From Ziziphus jujuba (Eukaryota; Streptophyta; Magnoliopsida; Rosales; Rhamnaceae), in NCBI RefSeq assembly GCF_031755915.1, contig NC_083388.1, positions 20,672,001 through 20,736,000 of the forward strand: 64,000 bases of DNA. Direction: 5' to 3'. The notes beneath the pieces are model-generated. The model made no database searches. It saw only the letters and a list, made by a program, of their open reading frames with translations, and was not told the DNA's origin. The position numbers and the translations under genes were made by a program. This document shows positions 11,279 through 23,433 of this stretch, piece after piece. Positions within the stretch are counted from its first letter, which is position 1. The number at the start of each line of letters is the position of its first letter.

Positions 11279-12855
11279 CTTCCCTGTAACCTCTGTGCTG
11301 AAACAACTCCAAGCTTTTCCCTCAAGTAATTGAATCTGTCCGTTGGCAAAGACTTAGTAAATATGTCTGTAATTTATTCTTTAGAGACACAATATGCCAA
11401 GTCTACAATTCCATCTTGCAAGGCTTCTTTGATGAAGTGGTACCTCCTGTCAATATGCTTGGTTTTCTGATGAAAACTTGGGTTCTTAGTGATAGCAATT
11501 GCTGAGGTATTATCACAATGCAGAGGTGTAGCTTCCACTTGCATTTCACCAAAGTCTTATAGTACAAACCGAAGCCAAATTGCCTGTGCAGTTGCTTCTA
11601 AGGCACTTACATATTCTGCCTTAGTAGTAGAAAGTGCAACACAGCTTTGCTTGACTGAGGCCCATGAAAACACCCCATTTCCAAAACTAAAAGCATATCC
11701 TGATGTACACTTCATGTCATCCACAGATCCACTCCACTCATTGTCACAGTATCCCATTAACACTGGTTGTCTTCCCTTGACATACTGTAAACCATAGTCT
11801 AAAGTGCCTTTAACATATCTTAGTACTCCTTTTGCTATACCAAGATGCTTCTTTGTGGGACAATGCATGAACCTTGCTAGAAGACTTGTGGCAAACATGA
11901 TATCTGGTCTTGTAGTTGTAAAATACACAAGACTTCCCACAATTCTTCGATACAACTCTTCATCTGCAGCTCTACTTCCATCTTCTTTACTAAGTTTCTC
12001 ATTGCAATCAATGGTGTGAGAACTGGATTGCAATTTGTTAAGCCAAGCTTGTTTAACAATGTGGAAGCATATTTTTTCTGGTGCATGAAAATGTTGGAAC
12101 CTGTTTGTATTACTCCCATACCAAGAAAATGATATCATTTCATACCTTTTCATCATATCTTCCTTAAACCAATGTCGCATTTCATCATCATTCCCTGTAT
12201 ATACTATGTCATTGACATATATAGCAATAACCAATATCCCTTTTTCTCCCTTGGTTTTTGTATAAAAAGTGGCCTCACTTTGACTCTTTTGAAATCCACT
12301 TTCATTGAAATATGCATCAATCTCATTGTACCAGGCTCGAGGAGCCTGTTTCAACCTATATAATGCCTTGTGCAGTTTATACACTTTATCCTCATGCCCT
12401 TCAATGACAAAACTATCTGGTTTGTTTCTGTATAAACCTTCTCTTATAGCACACCATTTAAAAAAGTTGATTTAACATCAAGCTAGTACAATTTCCAGCC
12501 TTTATGAGCTGTTCGAGCAATCAAAGCCCTGATTGTATCGAGTCTAGCAACAGGAGCAAAAGTCTCATTAAAATCCACTCCTGGTTTTTATGCATATCCT
12601 TTAGCCACTAACCTTGATTTGTTCTTTTAAATTGAGCCATCTAGATTGAGTTTAGTCTTGTACACCTATTTAACACCAACTATAGGCTTATCTATTGGTC
12701 TATTCACCAACTCCAAGTCTTGTTTTTCTCAATCATTTTCAACTCATCTATCATTGCATTGATCTAGGACTGATCTTATGCTACCTCATTATAGTCTTCA
12801 GGTTCAATGATGCAATTATTGCATTTTGCTAAAATATCAGACAAACTTCTCCATT
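11279..12855 (-). pseudogene. Copia-1 reverse transcriptase and RNase H
   Basis: The minus strand encodes the copia RT (KALYRLKQAPRAWYNEID) and RNase H (GYCDNEWSGSVDDMKCTSGY, then LSTTKAEYVSALEA). The RT active-site motif normally read as YVDD is YVND here, losing one catalytic Asp. Between 12385 and 12855 the RT N-terminal half is recognisable only in pieces across frames. The RNase H tail (about 11290-11560) continues in a different frame from the main ORF. Several stops and frameshifts make it inactive. Confidence 0.85.
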
Positions 12856-14309
12856 TCATTGGTGTGTGGTCAAATTCAGCTTGATTTCACTAGCTTCAGT
12901 ATGTGCAAAATCCATATTTATGCTTCTATGTGTATTTGAAATGTCCCTACTACTGCTTGTAGCCTCTTTTGAATTAAACACCCCTTGTGCTGACCTTTTT
13001 GGTGTTTGATAAACATTTTCAAACACTGAATTCACTTCTTCTGAAGCTTTACAGACATCTTTGATTACTGAAATTATCCTTTCATCATCACTTTTCATAC
13101 CTTTCTTCCAATCCCATGAGTTTTCTTCATTGAATACAACATCTCTTGATAAAATCAGTCTTTTAGTTATAGGATCAAATACCCTATAACCTTTCTCACA
13201 AGTTCCATAGCCTACAAAGACCCCTTTTACACTTTTGGGATCTAATTTCTGCCTTGTCTCAGTTGGTACATGAACATAACAAATTGATCCAAAAATTTTC
13301 AAGTGTGCTACACCAGGTTTTCTTCAACTATAGGCTTCAAAAGGAGTTACACCATTCAGAGCTTTAGTGGGGCATCTATTTAACAAATACATAGTTGTAT
13401 GAACAGCTTCTCTCCATAGATAATAAGGCATCTATTTATCATGCAGCACGGCATTGGTCGTTTCAACAACCACTCGATTCTTTCTTTCAACCACCCTATT
13501 CTGTTGAGGATAGTAGGCCACTGTCATTTGCCTTTGAATTCCTTTAAATTTATAGAATTTTATAAACTCAGCAGATAGAAATTCCCCTCCTCTATCACTC
13601 CTTAAGCACTTAATTTTAAAACTACTTTGCAGCTCAACCATTGCTTTAAATTTCTTAAAACAGATAAAAGCTTCATATTCGTTTCTTAGAAAGTACACCC
13701 AACCCATGCGTGTACAATCACCTACATATAGAATAAAATACTTGTTTCCAGTAAGTGTCTCTATCTGCGTTGGACCACACAAATCAATATGAATTAGTTG
13801 CAGTGGCTGTTTTGCTCTCCATGCACCATTCTTTTGAAAAACTTTTCTATGCTGCTTTCCAAATTGACATCCTTCATAGACCTTCATCATTGCTCCAAGC
13901 TTTGGTAATCCCAAGACCATATCCTTCTTCTTTAGTTCAAGTAATGCATTCAAATGAAGATGTCCCATTCTTTGTGCCAAGTTTCCACACTAAATTCAGC
14001 TTGAACTTTTAATGCAATATGCTCACTCGATGTCATAGTCAATGGATAGCATCGATTTGTCTTTGCCTTCATTTTCACAATTAGATTTTCTAGTGTTGAT
14101 CCATCATAAACATGACACATTCCTCCACCAAACATTAGATAATAACCATGTTCATCCATTTGGCTAACACTCAACAAAATTTCTTTCAAACCAGGTAGAT
14201 ACAACAACTTTTTGATATGCCTTTTTCCTTTTTCAATGTTAGTCATAAGTGTACCTTTTCCAACTATGTTCTCTAGTGTTCCATTAGACATTTGTACTAT
14301 CCCATACAA
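12856..14309 (-). pseudogene. Copia-1 integrase
   Basis: Reading on the minus strand, the GAG-pre-integrase region (VSQMDEHGYYLMFGGG) is followed by the integrase core, with HIDLCGPTQIETLTGNKYF and later CLRSDRGGEFLSAEF, then the C-terminal region (KIFGSICYVHVPTETRQKLD, FVGYGTCEKGYRVFDP). The core D-D-E residues appear to be kept (D of HIDLCG, D and E of SDRGGEF region), but frame breaks at about 13305-13430 and 13985 disrupt it. Confidence 0.85.
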
Positions 14310-14326
14310 ATTCCTTTTAACATAAA

Positions 14327-15350
14327 CTAATTCCCTGTCATGTGATTACTGCAGCCACTGTCTATGTACCACTCACTACTTTTGCTTGAGCTATCAGTTT
14401 CACTAGCTGCATAGAACATATTCCTTAACAGTTCCATTTGATTTGTACAATTGGCTTTTTGCACATTCCTTCCATTTGTCCATTCTCTTGCCCAATGTCC
14501 AAATCTATCACAATTATAGTATTTTGGATTTCCTTTAAACTTACACTCTCCAAAATGGTATTTACCACAGGTTTTACATTGTGGTTTTGAATTGTCTTGA
14601 CTGCCTCCAACTTGCCATTTATTTCCATCATGAACAGTGTTTGCACCATGTGTGTTTGTCATTTGAGTTCCATGAAACCTTTGCTGAAATCTCTGCTTAC
14701 CATGACTTTCCTGAAACTTAGCTACATTAGCTTGTGTTACTCTCTTGTTCTGTATTTTGGAGTCATAGATAAGGTAGAAAATGCATTCTTGTAGAATCAA
14801 TAACTAGCAAGTCAAGTCTCTGCTCTTGACTCTTCAAAATTGCAATTACTTCTTGAAATTCCACCGATGTTAAGTCCTTAATATTTTCTATCACCAAACA
14901 TATAGGTTCATATGCTTTTGTCAAACTAATTAATACCTTTTGAACCATTCTCTCATTAGACAGAGTCTCTCCAAATGTTTTCATATGATTTATTAGATCA
15001 TTTAGCCTAGTAAGATAACTAGACAATGTTCATCATCCTTCATCTTAGTATTCATCCTTCATCTTAGTATATTCGAATTCTCTTCTTAAACTTTGTAATT
15101 TCACACATCTTACTTGATCTCCACCATGGAATTCTTTGTACAAGAGCTCCCAAGCTTCTTTTGAGGTCCCTGCATTTGCTATCCTTGGGAAGACCTGATT
15201 TTTAATAGCACCTTGAATAATTCCTAAAGCTTTTGCATCCTTCATGTAGTACTCTATCATCTGTTCATCATCTTCCATTGTTGAGCTTCCTTCATCTTTT
15301 TCACTCTTCCCCTTTTGCTTTCCAATAGAAATTGGGATTCTTTTCTCCAT
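14327..15350 (-). pseudogene. Copia-1 gag and protease
   Basis: The gag region (ISIGKQKGKSEKDEG, then AWELLYKEFHGGDQVRCVKL, then LNDLINHMKTFGE) spans two frames, with a short tandem duplication near 15040-15070 at the frame break. The zinc knuckle reads YYNCDRFGHWAREW; two of its expected cysteines are replaced (Y and W). The protease motif WYIDSGCSNHMTG at the end is intact. Copia gag packages the RNA and the protease cleaves the polyprotein; this copy is not functional. Confidence 0.85.
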
Positions 15351-15576
15351 GAATTTCCAAAGCCCAAAGGATTTGAAATAGTTTCCATTTTGATTCTCTA
15401 GAACTCATAATTCTCACCCGAAAATATTGAAGCTCTTACCTCAGATCCAGCCATTGATTATGCAGATCTGAAGCTTTAGCTTGCACTCTCCAGTCAAGCT
15501 CAGATTTACTCGAAATTTGTTTTTTTTTTGTTTTTTTTAAAAATCATAGTGTTTATTCCCAACTCAGATTCAACAA

Positions 15577-15588
15577 GCTCTGATACCA
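15577..15588 (-). other. Primer-binding site of Copia-1
   Basis: On the minus strand TGGTATCAGAGC directly follows the 5' LTR end. This is the usual plant copia PBS, complementary to initiator methionine tRNA. Confidence 0.9.
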
Positions 15589-15707
15589 TGTTAATGGAGC
15601 TTGAAGAATTGTATAATTTCTAGTATAGTTTATAAAGAAGATCATGATAGCTTGAGAGAAAAGTTAGAGCAAAGGTAAACATGAGCACATCAGGTTATAT
15701 TCCAACA
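15589..15707 (-). repeat. Copia-1 5' LTR, internally deleted
   Basis: The LTR runs from TGTTAATGGAGC to TCCAACA but is only 119 bp. Compared with the other LTR it lacks about 246 bp after AACATGAGC, where it jumps to ACATCAGGTTATATTCC. The lost part would normally hold promoter and polyadenylation signals. Confidence 0.9.
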
Positions 15708-15712
15708 ATTAT

Positions 15713-16930
15713 GTTGTTTGATCTTTCTTATGGGTATGGTAATTATTTGTATGTAAGAGAAGGGGACCTCAAAAGGCTTATCCAAAACATGACCAATTTA
15801 AGACTCCTTCATCTGGATGAATTGAATCTTTCTTCTTCACCGGTGCCTTAATCTATGGCAAACTTCTTTTTTTTTTTTTTTTTTAACACATCTCTCCCTT
15901 TGGAATTGTGATTTGCATGGTGAATTTCCACATAATGTCTTTCAGTTGCCTAACATGCAATCCATTGATCTATCACATAATATGGATCTTACAAGTTCTC
16001 TTCCGGAATTTAATTCTAGCAATCACCTCCAGTAATTGGTTATCTACACAACCAGTTTTTCTCGAGGAATTGCCCCATTCAATTGGCATCCTCAAGTCCT
16101 TGAATGTTTTATTTCTCATAGAATCTTTATTTACAGGGACAGTTCCTTCTTCCCTTGGGAATCTTTCTAAACTTATAGCTGTCCACCTCTCTTCCAATTA
16201 TCTCAAAGGTCGCTTTTCATGTACTCTATGGAACCTTCCAAACCTCACTTCACTACGACTTGAGGATAATGAATTTGGTAGTGAATTATCTTCTTCCATT
16301 GAAAACCTCCCTCAACTAAAAACTTTAACTCTTGGTAGGAATCATTTTAGTGGTCAAATTTCAACTTCAATTGGAAATCCCACATAGCTAATCTATTTGG
16401 CTCTTTCACATAATTTTTTTCCACAGCAACTTCCTAAATCTAGTGGCATTCCCATATCTTATTCAATGGATCGATCTTGGATATAATAATTTGACATGTT
16501 CAATCACTTCATACAATCATGACTTGTCCTTCCTTTTTTCTCTTGATTTGTTAAACAATTTATTTACCATTCATTCCTTCTTCTTTATTTGCATTGCCTT
16601 TTTTGAGATCCCTATATATGGATGACAACCAGTTCACAAACTTGGACATCTCTAATTCATCCCAATTAGACACTCTATGTCTGTCCAATAGTTTACATAT
16701 TGGAGTTCTTCCTTATCCCTATATCTACATGACAATCAATTCATAGACATGGTCATCTCTAATTCATCCCAATTAGACACTCCATATTTAAGTAGAAACA
16801 GAGTAAATGGATTTATTCCAAAATCCACATCCAAATTGAAAAAGTTAAGAGAACTTAGCCTCGATCCAAATAATTTAAGTGGCAAAGCTGAGAGAAGTTA
16901 GCCTCGATTTAAATAATTCAAATAGTGGGC
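15713..16930 (+). pseudogene. RLP copy A, LRR region
   Basis: This is the continuation of the gene cut at 4407. LRR units can be read through frame changes: TNLRLLHLDELNLSSSP, then NCDLHGEFPHNVFQLPNMQ, then an open stretch with LGNLSKLIAVHLSSNYLKG and LWNLPNLTSLRLEDNEFG. The xxLxxLxxLxLxxN plant LRR spacing is clear. At least six stops or frameshifts occur, and a poly-T run at 15868-15884 interrupts it. The end blends into the start of copy B near 16930-16955, as if two copies had recombined. Confidence 0.82.
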
Positions 16931-16949
16931 CTACACCTCAGCAACAGCT

Positions 16950-17036
16950 GACTTAAATGGGGGTTTGAGTTCAAATAGATGCCTTTTCAGGTTGCTCCAT
17001 CTCCATAAGCTCAACTTTGCAATGTAATAACTTCAC
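16950..17036 (+). pseudogene. RLP copy B, 5' stub before Copia-2
   Basis: A short LRR stretch reads CLFRLLHLHKLNFAM and matches the equivalent part of copy A at about 4160-4215. It is cut at 17036 by Copia-2; TTCAC is duplicated at 17032-17036 and 27530-27534, and the reading resumes at 27535. No signal peptide or cap precedes it. Confidence 0.75.
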
Positions 17037-17666
17037 CGTTGTAGAATTCTGGAACTAATTCAATATAAGAAATACCAAACAAGAACACACAAATTTACCA
17101 AGGTTCGGTAAAAAATAGACCTACATCCTCGTTGCTTAGGTGTTGAGCTTCTGCACTATGTAAATGCAATGTTTACAAGCTGTCACACACTCTCTAATGG
17201 AGGATTCACACAAGAATTCCCAAAGCCAAAACCCAAGAACCTAATACACTCATTCACTCTTCGATCTTCACAAAGATCTCTCTCAAACCCACGTTGAGGA
17301 AAAAAAAAAAAACAATGAAGAATGGCTCTCAAAACTCAAAGGATTCTTTTTCGCACACAGCTCTATACACGGGTCTACAACCTTTCTCTTTTTTTCACTC
17401 TCTGTTTTTCTATATCTGATATATGAAGAAGAAGACCAAAAATACACATATATTTATCCAAGACAAGAAAATGGTGCTTTCAATTAATCTCCAACAACTC
17501 CAACGTGGCAAGCAACCTGTGAAATAACCTTTCTGCCCTTTATTAACTAATGTGGCAGCAAAATGTTGCTGTTTTGGAACCTGGAAATTTTCGCTTCTTT
17601 CTTCTTTGACCAGTAACTTATAAACACTTATATAAATGGCTTGATTTGAGGATTATTTTTCTAACA
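17037..17666 (-). repeat. Copia-2 3' LTR
   Basis: This 630-bp LTR aligns over its full length with 26914-27529, with scattered substitutions and small indels; both copies end in the TTTTTCT-ACA block. The pair diverges visibly, so the insertion is not recent. Confidence 0.9.
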
Positions 17667-17719
17667 TATCTCCACCTAATCCTCAAATCATCACCAATGC
17701 AAAAGCTTAAAATACCATC

Positions 17720-18448
17720 CCAGCAATCTCACCTTTCATCAAGTTCAGCCTACCCCTATTCTGAGCAAGCTTTTGCAGGCATTAAACTTGCTCACAGGCA
17801 AGACTTTAGTTCCCATATCAGAAGGATTAAATTCAGTTGGTATTTTTTCCAACCTAAAAACTTGTTGAGCTATCATATCATAAATGAAGTGGTACTTGAC
17901 TTGAATATGTTTGGATCTCTCATGGAAGACAAGATTCTTGCATAAATGAATCGCACTTTGGCTGTCTGAATATAACACAACCTCTCCATCAAGCACCTTC
18001 AACTCCATTAGTAATCTTTTAAGCCAAATTGCTTCCTTGACAGCTTCAGTAGTGGCTATATACTCAGCCTCTGTTGTTGCCAAAGCCACAATTTGTTGTA
18101 ATTAAATAAACCGAACCTTCTCTTGTCCTTATCTCCTACATAATCTGAATTTAAATAACAATTGAGCTCAATGCTCTCTTGATTACATCTTTAGATTAAC
18201 GCTTCATTCATTGTCTGCATCATATATCTAAGCAACCATTTCATCGCCTCCCAATGATCTTTACCCAGATTGGCCATATACCTACTGAGCATAGTAATAA
18301 CATGTGCGAGATCCGGTCTTGTACAAATCATCGTGTACATAACTGAATCAATAGCATTGGTGTATAGAATTCTTACCATATCTTCTTTCTCTTGTTCCGT
18401 AGTAGGACATTGATCAGCTAAAAGTTTGAAATGTTCTCCAAGTGGAAC
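17720..18448 (-). pseudogene. Copia-2 RNase H and end of RT
   Basis: The minus strand encodes EQEKEDMVRILYTNAIDSVM, TRPDLAHVITMLSRYM and, after a break near 18090-18190, the RNase H end with ALATTEAEYIATTEAVKEA and LYSDSQSAIHLCKN. It is separated from the rest of RT by the solo LTR at 18449-21071; the GGAAC duplication marks the cut within the codons for the NVPLGEHF region. Confidence 0.88.
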
Positions 18449-18524
18449 TGTCACACCCCTAGTCTAAATACTTGAAATGTGACAAAAGTCATACTTAAAA
18501 CACTTAATACAACTTATAATGCGG

Positions 18525-18569
<45 letters not shown>

Positions 18570-21071
18570 CGAACATTATTAATAAATAATATCTAAAATA
18601 TCTCCAAAGATAAAGAACAAAAATTAAACTTTAATACTCCAAAGGTCTTTCAAGCTAACTAATATAAAAATAAAAACAACTAAATACCATTATCATATAC
18701 CAAATCCAGCTACCTTGAAACTATTGAGTATCTGAAACCATAACAATAATTAATGAGTATAAAACTCAGCAAGCTATTGGGTTTTTCATAAATACAAAAT
18801 AAGAAAATACTTAAAATCATAACAAATAAATATCTGAAAATAATCTTTAACAACATAAACATAGTTTTCATATAAAATCTAATTGTTAAGTACTTAGTAG
18901 GACTTTCCATAACATAATATTACCCGTCAGTAATCCAAAATCCGAATCAACTCATGTGTGAGGCATGTAACAAGTGGGGAAACATAAATTTTAAAAATAA
19001 ACACTCACACCCGAAGGTATGAGCCATACCTCTACTATGATCATTAGTAGGTCCTCCCACATGAAACAATACGTCTAAACCCGAAGGTAAAGAACCATAA
19101 ACCACTAAGAAATACCGTTACATGATTCATCTCAACACCCGAAAACATATCATAACATATCATAACGTATCACATAATGCCTACTAAGTACCAACAACTA
19201 GAGCAAAAATACATATATCAATAATCCAATAATTTCTTTGTACAATACATATATATTTCATAAAACATAGACTTATAGAAAAACATAAATAAATCAATAA
19301 CATAAGTACATATTTGCTATGGTTTCAGTTTTTAGAAAGTCCAGTAACTTACCTTGATCAGTAAAGTCCACAAAAGATTAACAACCTATGAATAATACCA
19401 ATAGTCTCTCATCAGTATAAAACAGAACCATTATATACCATAAATATCTTATGTATAAATCCCATAATCAAGCTCTTAAATTCAAACTAAATGAATAAGA
19501 TTTGATACCATAACATCATCATAGCCTAAGCCCCAAATCTTAAAAATATAAGCTTAGAACAAGATCAAATCACTAAAAATCCAAATAGAAACCTATTAAT
19601 CCATAAACAGTCTCTCAACAAGAAATTAATTCCTTATCCAAATGATATCATCTAAATCTGAAAAATTATGGGGATACTTTACACATGCGTAAGTGACTGT
19701 GATTAAAACAATTTTATAAAATAATAATGAAAAACTATTCAAAACTCATTGAAAAGTTAACAAAGAAATACTGAAACTACTAGACTTTTAGAAACCTTCG
19801 CTTAATGCTCAAATTGTTTCTCTTTCATGAAATTTTGTATCCATTTAAAATTTTACAGATTAAAACTAGACACATACATATACTACTATAAAATTTTAAA
19901 AGCCAAACAAAGGTCGAAAACATGGTCAAATTACATTTAGTAACTAATTGAAGGAAACTGAAAATCAGCAATTCACACGGAAACCTGTCTATACAAAAAA
20001 TTAATTAAAAATAAAATACATTTCCAAAAGCAGTAATATTTTACAGATTTTAACTATATATAGTAATAATGCTATATAAATTTTTTTTGGGTCAAATAGA
20101 GATCGAAAACTATTTTAAATCGAATTTTATTCTTTACTAAACAGACCAGAAAATAAATTCAGACAGCTGGATGTAGATAACTCGGAAAATCACCACGCCA
20201 AAATATAAATAATTTGAAGCTAAATTTTTTTAGAGAATAAAGTATAAAAATTTTCAGGTAAAAATAACTTCGTTTGATCTGTTTTGAAATTTTTACATAC
20301 GAACCATATTGCAGTCGCATAGAAAACCAGATGGAATGCATAAATTCAAAATTTCGTAATAGATTGAGAACAGATCCAAATCGCCCTAATTAAATTTACA
20401 CTGATTCATAAACATGTCTATTTTCATCCATAAAAATTTTAGTTCCAAAAGAAACCTTTAAATATTTTTAAGAAAATTCGAACAGTCACTCTGTGCAGAT
20501 CCTAAATAAATTCCAAATTAGGGGTTCAACAAAAATACTTCAAATTAGCCTTAATCATTACTTCTATAACTCCAAAACATCTCAAGTAAACTCATATAAC
20601 ATAAAAAGATCAGAAAAACCAACCTTAAATAACTTCAAAGATTCAGGATCTTTCTTTCTATACTCCAAAACTTGATCAGAAATTGAAATCTCCAAAGATA
20701 CTGAATCCCTAACAATCTTAAATGATACCAAAATCCTAAATTAAGATCAGAAGCCCTTAATATTAACCCTAATAGCTTTTAGGGTTAGAGGAAAATAAGA
20801 AAAAGAAGAAGAAAACTTAATCGATACCCTAGCAGTGCAAAGTTGAAAACAATGTAAAAGTAAAAGAAATGTATTTTTCCTTCCTTTCTATGAAACCAAA
20901 AATAGAGTAAATACCCTTTTTTTTTTTTTCAATGTCCTAATAAAATTGAAATATACTTATAACCAAACCTACTAGGATAAAAACTCTATTATTTTTTTTT
21001 CTTTTAAAATAAATAGTCATAAAACTTTTTTTTGAAATATATATATATATATATATTACCCGTATATTACA
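18449..21071 (-). mobile_element. Solo LTR of a second gypsy-type family (2.6 kb)
   Basis: The insertion has TG..CA ends (TGTCACACCCCTAG at left, CGTATATTACA at right) and the TSD GGAAC at 18444-18448 and 21072-21076. No gag, pol, PBS or purine tract lies inside, so it looks like a solo LTR left by LTR-LTR recombination. The minus orientation is inferred because read that way it ends GGGGTGTGACA, a common gypsy LTR end. It is AT-rich with a 36-base poly-A run near 18531-18566. It is unrelated in sequence to the TGTAACACCCC family elsewhere in the window. Confidence 0.8.
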
Positions 21072-21556
21072 GGAACATTTACCACCTTAGCATTATCCAT
21101 AGCAAATCTTGAAATAACTTCATGCAAGTAAGAAGTTTGTAGCAACTTCATCTCTGATTTTCTTCTATTTCTGACAATTGACATTCCTAAAATCTTCTTC
21201 GCTGCCCCTGGATCCTTCATATCAAATTTAGATTTAAGCAACTCCTTGACTAATTGTATTACCTTTAGATTTGGACTAGCCACTACATATCATCAACATA
21301 CAAGAGAAGATAGACAGCTCTATCATTCATGGTATCTTTAAAATACAAGTAACTATCAAAACTACTTCTCATAAAATCAGCTTCTACCACAAAAGAATCA
21401 AATCTCTTGTACCATTGCCTTGGTGATTTTTTGAGACCATATAGTGACTTCCTAAGTAGGCACACAAGCTCTCCACCTTTTTTCTTAACTTCAAAGCCTT
21501 CGGGTTGTCTCATATAGATGGTTTCTTCTAAACTTCCGTGTAGAAAGGTTGTCTTT
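21072..21556 (-). pseudogene. Copia-2 reverse transcriptase, C-terminal half
   Basis: On the minus strand, MRQPEGFEVKKKGGELVCLL and SLYGLKKSPRQWYKRFDSFV are followed by YLLLYVDDM, the RT active-site motif with both Asp residues, and by DPGAAKKILGMSI after a frame break at 21283. The N-terminal part of RT is missing. The sequence TTFLHGSLEETIYM joins directly to integrase at about 21560. Confidence 0.87.
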
Positions 21557-22382
21557 ACATCAAGCTGCTCTTATTCCTAATTGAATTGAGTTACTAAAGC
21601 CAAAATGGTTTTTACAAAAAATATCAAAATCATTATTACAAAATTCTAAACCATTATCAATCCTTAAAGTTTTTACAAGTTTATTAGTTTGATTTTCAAT
21701 AAGTAACTTACATTCTTTAAACTTTGTAAAAGCTTCATCCTTGGATTTCAACAAATAAATCCATACTTTTCTCGAATGATCATTAATAATGGATAAAAAA
21801 ATATCTATTTCCACTTTGAGTTTGTACTTTGGCAGGGCCCCATAAATTAGCATGTACATAATCTAATAGAAATGTAGCTTTATTTCTACTTAAGTTAAAA
21901 CTCAATCTGTGTTGTTTTCCAAAAACACAATTTTCACAAAAATAAAGTTTGCTAATCATATCCTTGCCAAATACTTAAATTCCTTCCTCTTCCCGAGCGA
22001 ATCCCTATTGGTGGACTTAGCTTGGCCATTCCTTTGTGGGTAAAAAGGAGTGGATTTCTCATGGTCTGAACTCTCAATCTGATATGGAACTTAGGAACAA
22101 CCCGTAAGGGCTTTCTAGAGTGTTAGATTGTGTCTTCAAGTACATATATTGGTGATTCCTCATCTTATTCCCTAAACGTGAGATATGGCCCAATCTATTA
22201 TGCCACAGATTTGTTTTATCCACAGATGACCCAACAAATGCATTACCAATATTAATGACAATTTTACTAAGTAAAACATATAAGCCATTTTTCTTAACAC
22301 CTTTCATTGCAACATATTTACCTTTAGTAATTTTCATTATACCATTTTTAACTTTGCATGAATAACCAAAATCATCAAGCAT
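21557..22382 (-). pseudogene. Copia-2 integrase, truncated
   Basis: The GAG-pre-integrase part (TNLWHNRLGHIS) is followed, after a degenerate stretch at 21860-22073, by the integrase core (DIFLSIINDHSRKVWIYLLK and TLRIDNGLEFCNNDF). The C-terminal integrase region and the RT N-terminus have been removed by a deletion that joins SIQLGIRAA to the RT near 21560. Confidence 0.87.
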
Positions 22383-22400
22383 TCCAAGGGAAATCAGATT

Positions 22401-23433
22401 TCATTTTAAACTGGGTACATGTCTCACAAAAGAAACAGTTTTCACAGTGCCATCATACATTTGTAATTGAAGATCACCAATGCAAACAACCTGGCATGAT
22501 AGATTATTACCTCTAAGTACTTGACCACCATCACACTTAGTGTAAGACTGAAAGGAATCCAAGATTGGACACATATGAAATGAACAGCCAGAATCTAATA
22601 CCCACTTAGAGCAATTTTGTTCAGAAGTTATAGTAAGAACCTCTGCATGGTCTGATTTGGTGGAGACCATGGCCAAGTCTCCACTTTCTTGGATCTTTTG
22701 TTTTTCATCTCGCTTTTTCTTAAAATAACTCTTAATGAAGTGGCCTTCTTTTTTACAATAGAAACACTTCTAACCTCTAAGCCTAGACTTAGACATGTAA
22801 TTATCTCTAGATTTGCTTCTATGGTTATTTTGACCTCAACTTCTATTGACACTTCTGCCTCTTACATTGAGTCCTTCCCCTTTGTTTTTAGATTTTAGCT
22901 TTTAAGTCTCTAGACTTCATGGCACTCACAACTATTTCTAAGGACAACTCATCCCTACCATATTTAATTGCATTCTTGACCTCTCTATATGTTTCTGGCA
23001 AAGAATTAAGTAATATCATAGCATTATGTTCATTGCTAAATACCACTTTACAATTAGCAAGATCTAAAATCAATCTATTAAAAGTATCAAGATTGGTATC
23101 TAAGTCTTTAGAAACATCCATTTTGAAGCTAAAAAATTGTTCAAGCAATAAGATTCGGTTAGGGAGTGATTTTATCAAATAGAGTTGTTCCAATATGGTC
23201 CACATTTGAGTCATGGTTTGGATGTCATCCACCTTCCTCAAAACGCTATTTAAAAGATGCAAGATGATTGTGCTCATGGCAATCTCATCCATCTCCATCT
23301 TCTTTTCCTTTATGGTTGAATCAAGGAAGGAATTATTAATAGCTTTAGCCACCTTCATCTTTACCAAGACTGCCCTCATTTTCTTGCGCCATAAAAAAAA
23401 GTCACCCTTCCCGTTGAACACTTCCAATTCAAG
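22401..23433 (-). pseudogene. Copia-2 gag, knuckle region and protease
   Basis: On the minus strand the gag reads from LELEVFNGKGDFFLWRKKM through MWTILEQLYLIKSLPNRI and FNRLILDLANCKVVFSNEH. The zinc-knuckle region near 22700-22800 is out of frame and degenerate. The protease motif KWVLDSGCSFHMC is intact. The gag start codon and first codons (MLAK) lie beyond the solo LTR at 26767-26783, so the insertion separates the first codons from the rest. Confidence 0.85.

Larger units (their letters stand above)
4408..15707 (-). mobile_element. Copia-1 LTR retrotransposon with a nested gypsy element
   Basis: A Ty1/copia element in minus orientation is bounded by TGTTAATGGAGC at 4408 and TCCAACA ending at 15707, with the 5-bp TSD ATTAT at 4403-4407 and 15708-15712. 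Read on the minus strand the order is 5' LTR, PBS, gag with zinc knuckle, protease, integrase, reverse transcriptase, RNase H, 3' LTR, which is the copia order. The coding region is broken by stops and frameshifts. Its 3' LTR is split at 4771/11273 by a gypsy-type element that brings its own TSD. Removing that insertion leaves an element of about 4.8 kb. Confidence 0.93.

Noticed and set aside
13755..14012. Plus-strand ORFs opposite the Copia-1 genes (also at 11489-12363 and 14597-14794)
   Set aside because: They are antisense shadows of the copia integrase, RT and gag frames.
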